Shown here one piece after another: positions 63,320 through 64,000 of a stretch of 64,000 nt of DNA. The first letter of the stretch is position 1. The number at the start of each line of letters is the position of its first letter. Made by a program: the position numbers and the translations under genes. Location of the stretch: assembly GCF_028689785.1 (NCBI RefSeq), contig NZ_JAQVCN010000010.1, positions 28,993 through 92,992 of the forward strand, read 5' to 3'. Origin of the DNA: Zoogloea sp. Its GTDB lineage: Bacteria > Pseudomonadota > Gammaproteobacteria > Burkholderiales > Rhodocyclaceae. Under the pieces are notes generated by a model. That model saw only the letters and a list, made by a program, of their open reading frames with translations. It was not told the DNA's origin and searched no databases.

Positions 63320-64000
63320 GGGGCGTCACCAATGAAGTTGAAGCAGCCGCGGCAGCGGTTTCAGGCGACCAGCCACCGCCGAGGGCCTTGTAAAGACGGA
63401 TCAGGGCGGTGAGGCGTTCGGCATCAGCCGTAGCCAGGCTATCCTCGATGGAAAGCAGGCTGCGCTCGGTGCTCAGCACGGTCTGGAAGTCGATCAACCC
63501 GGATCGATAGCGATGGCTCGCCAGCAGGGCTGCATTGCGCGCAGCCTCAGCAGCACTCGACAGAGCTGCCTGGCGCGCACGGCCACTGGCCAGAGCGACC
63601 AAGGCGTTGTGTACGTCCTCCAGGGCCAGCAACACGGCCTTCTCATAGGCGGCCACCGACTGCTCCCTCACAGCCTCGCGGACATCCACCTGGGCACGCA
63701 GACGGCCGCCATCGAATAAGGGGCCGGACACGGAAGCCGCCAGGGAGCGAGCCAACTGCCCGCCACCGGAGAAGGTGGACAGGCCCAGGGCTTGAAGACC
63801 GATGGAGCCCGACAGGCTGAAGCCCGGGTAGCGGGCCGCCTCAGCCTGCCCCACCCGGGCCGTCTCGGCGGCCACCCGGCGCTCGGCAGCCCGCACATCG
63901 GGGCGCTGACGCAGAGCCTCAGCCGGAATGAACAGGCCCACTTGCTCCGGCACCACGGGCAGCACAGCTGCAGCGCCTTCCGGAGCCACTAGCCGCACAT
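63306..64000 (-). CDS. NodT/OprM-family outer-membrane channel, partial
   Basis: Only the C-terminal part of this gene (about 231 residues) lies in the window; it continues past 64000 on the minus strand. The preserved part has the NodT/OprM hallmark IPAEALRQRPDVRAAERRVAAETARVGQAEAARYPGFSLSGSIG, the helical repeats of the second OEP domain and a LIRLYKALGGGW end. It is the outer-membrane component of the MacAB-like exporter and overlaps the adaptor gene by 14 nt. Confidence 0.92.
   Translation of the reverse strand, partial: VRLVAPEGAAAVLPVVPEQVGLFIPAEALRQRPDVRAAERRVAAETARVGQAEAARYPGFSLSGSIGLQALGLSTFSGGGQLARSLAASVSGPLFDGGRLRAQVDVREAVREQSVAAYEKAVLLALEDVHNALVALASGRARQAALSSAAEAARNAALLASHRYRSGLIDFQTVLSTERSLLSIEDSLATADAERLTALIRLYKALGGGWSPETAAAAASTSLVTPHEHS

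Overview
The window is about 64 kb of GC-rich, densely packed chromosome from a respiring Gram-negative bacterium. Gene content and order point to a betaproteobacterium, most likely Rhodocyclales (Azospira/Dechloromonas-like). The evidence is the yibN-grxC-secB-gpsA and rsxABCDGE-nth clusters, the paired aat/bpt N-degron transferases, cytochrome c', a DUF3365 c-type cytochrome and several c-di-GMP/chemotaxis proteins. The taxonomic assignment is inference. I see no rRNA, tRNA, CRISPR array, prophage or insertion sequence. Gaps between genes are short, and most operons have 4-nt ATGA overlaps.

Region by region. 0.4-8.9 kb: a CBS-domain protein, then an OmpR-type two-component system (response regulator plus kinase, minus strand) divergent from a heavy-metal RND efflux operon (adaptor, CzcA/CusA-like pump, DUF3240 protein, TolC-like channel). 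The shared promoter carries four CTTAA half-sites in 11-bp phase, the best regulatory signal in the window. 8.9-13.6 kb: a small DEDDh exonuclease, a YfiM-like small protein, a cytochrome b561-type protein, cytochrome c', a DUF3365 haem protein, DUF2789 and an HD-GYP phosphodiesterase. 13.7-18.4 kb: uppP, two alpha/beta hydrolases, a methyltransferase and a photolyase. 18.4-22.2 kb: yqgE-ruvX-pyrR-pyrB-pyrX, where the dihydroorotase-like gene has lost nearly all its metal ligands. 22.4-28.0 kb: a diguanylate cyclase, a DUF898/M48 membrane pair and a TRAP transporter lacking a substrate-binding subunit. 28.0-33.8 kb: a histidine phosphatase, a chemoreceptor and glyA-nrdR-ribD.

33.9-39.3 kb: an overlapping three-gene unit (beta-propeller, NodB-like deacetylase with an altered metal site, fatty-acid-hydroxylase-family membrane enzyme), then on the minus strand ctpA, an unknown gene and a MoeB/ThiF-like protein. 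39.4-42.4 kb: an ArsR repressor whose two cysteines match the spacing of persulfide sensors, followed by a rhodanese, glutaredoxin 3, SecB, an SH3 protein and GpsA. 42.4-48.2 kb: comF-trmL, bioB-bioC, a HAD nucleotidase, aroG and serB. 48.5-52.1 kb: an NlpC/P60 peptidase, aat, bpt, a secreted protein of unknown function and pyrD. 52.2-60.1 kb: rsxABCDGE-nth, DUF1841 and hflX. 60.1-64.0 kb: a MacAB-like exporter (permease and ATPase as separate genes, adaptor, outer-membrane channel) that runs off the window edge.

I found no convincing wholly new multi-gene system such as a defence island. The items most worth a second look are the phased CTTAA array, the HlyU/SqrR-like ArsR next to rhodanese, the propeller-deacetylase-hydroxylase unit, the orphan TRAP permeases with an acidic tail, and three genes whose -10-like elements sit 5-7 nt before the start codon (possible leaderless mRNAs).
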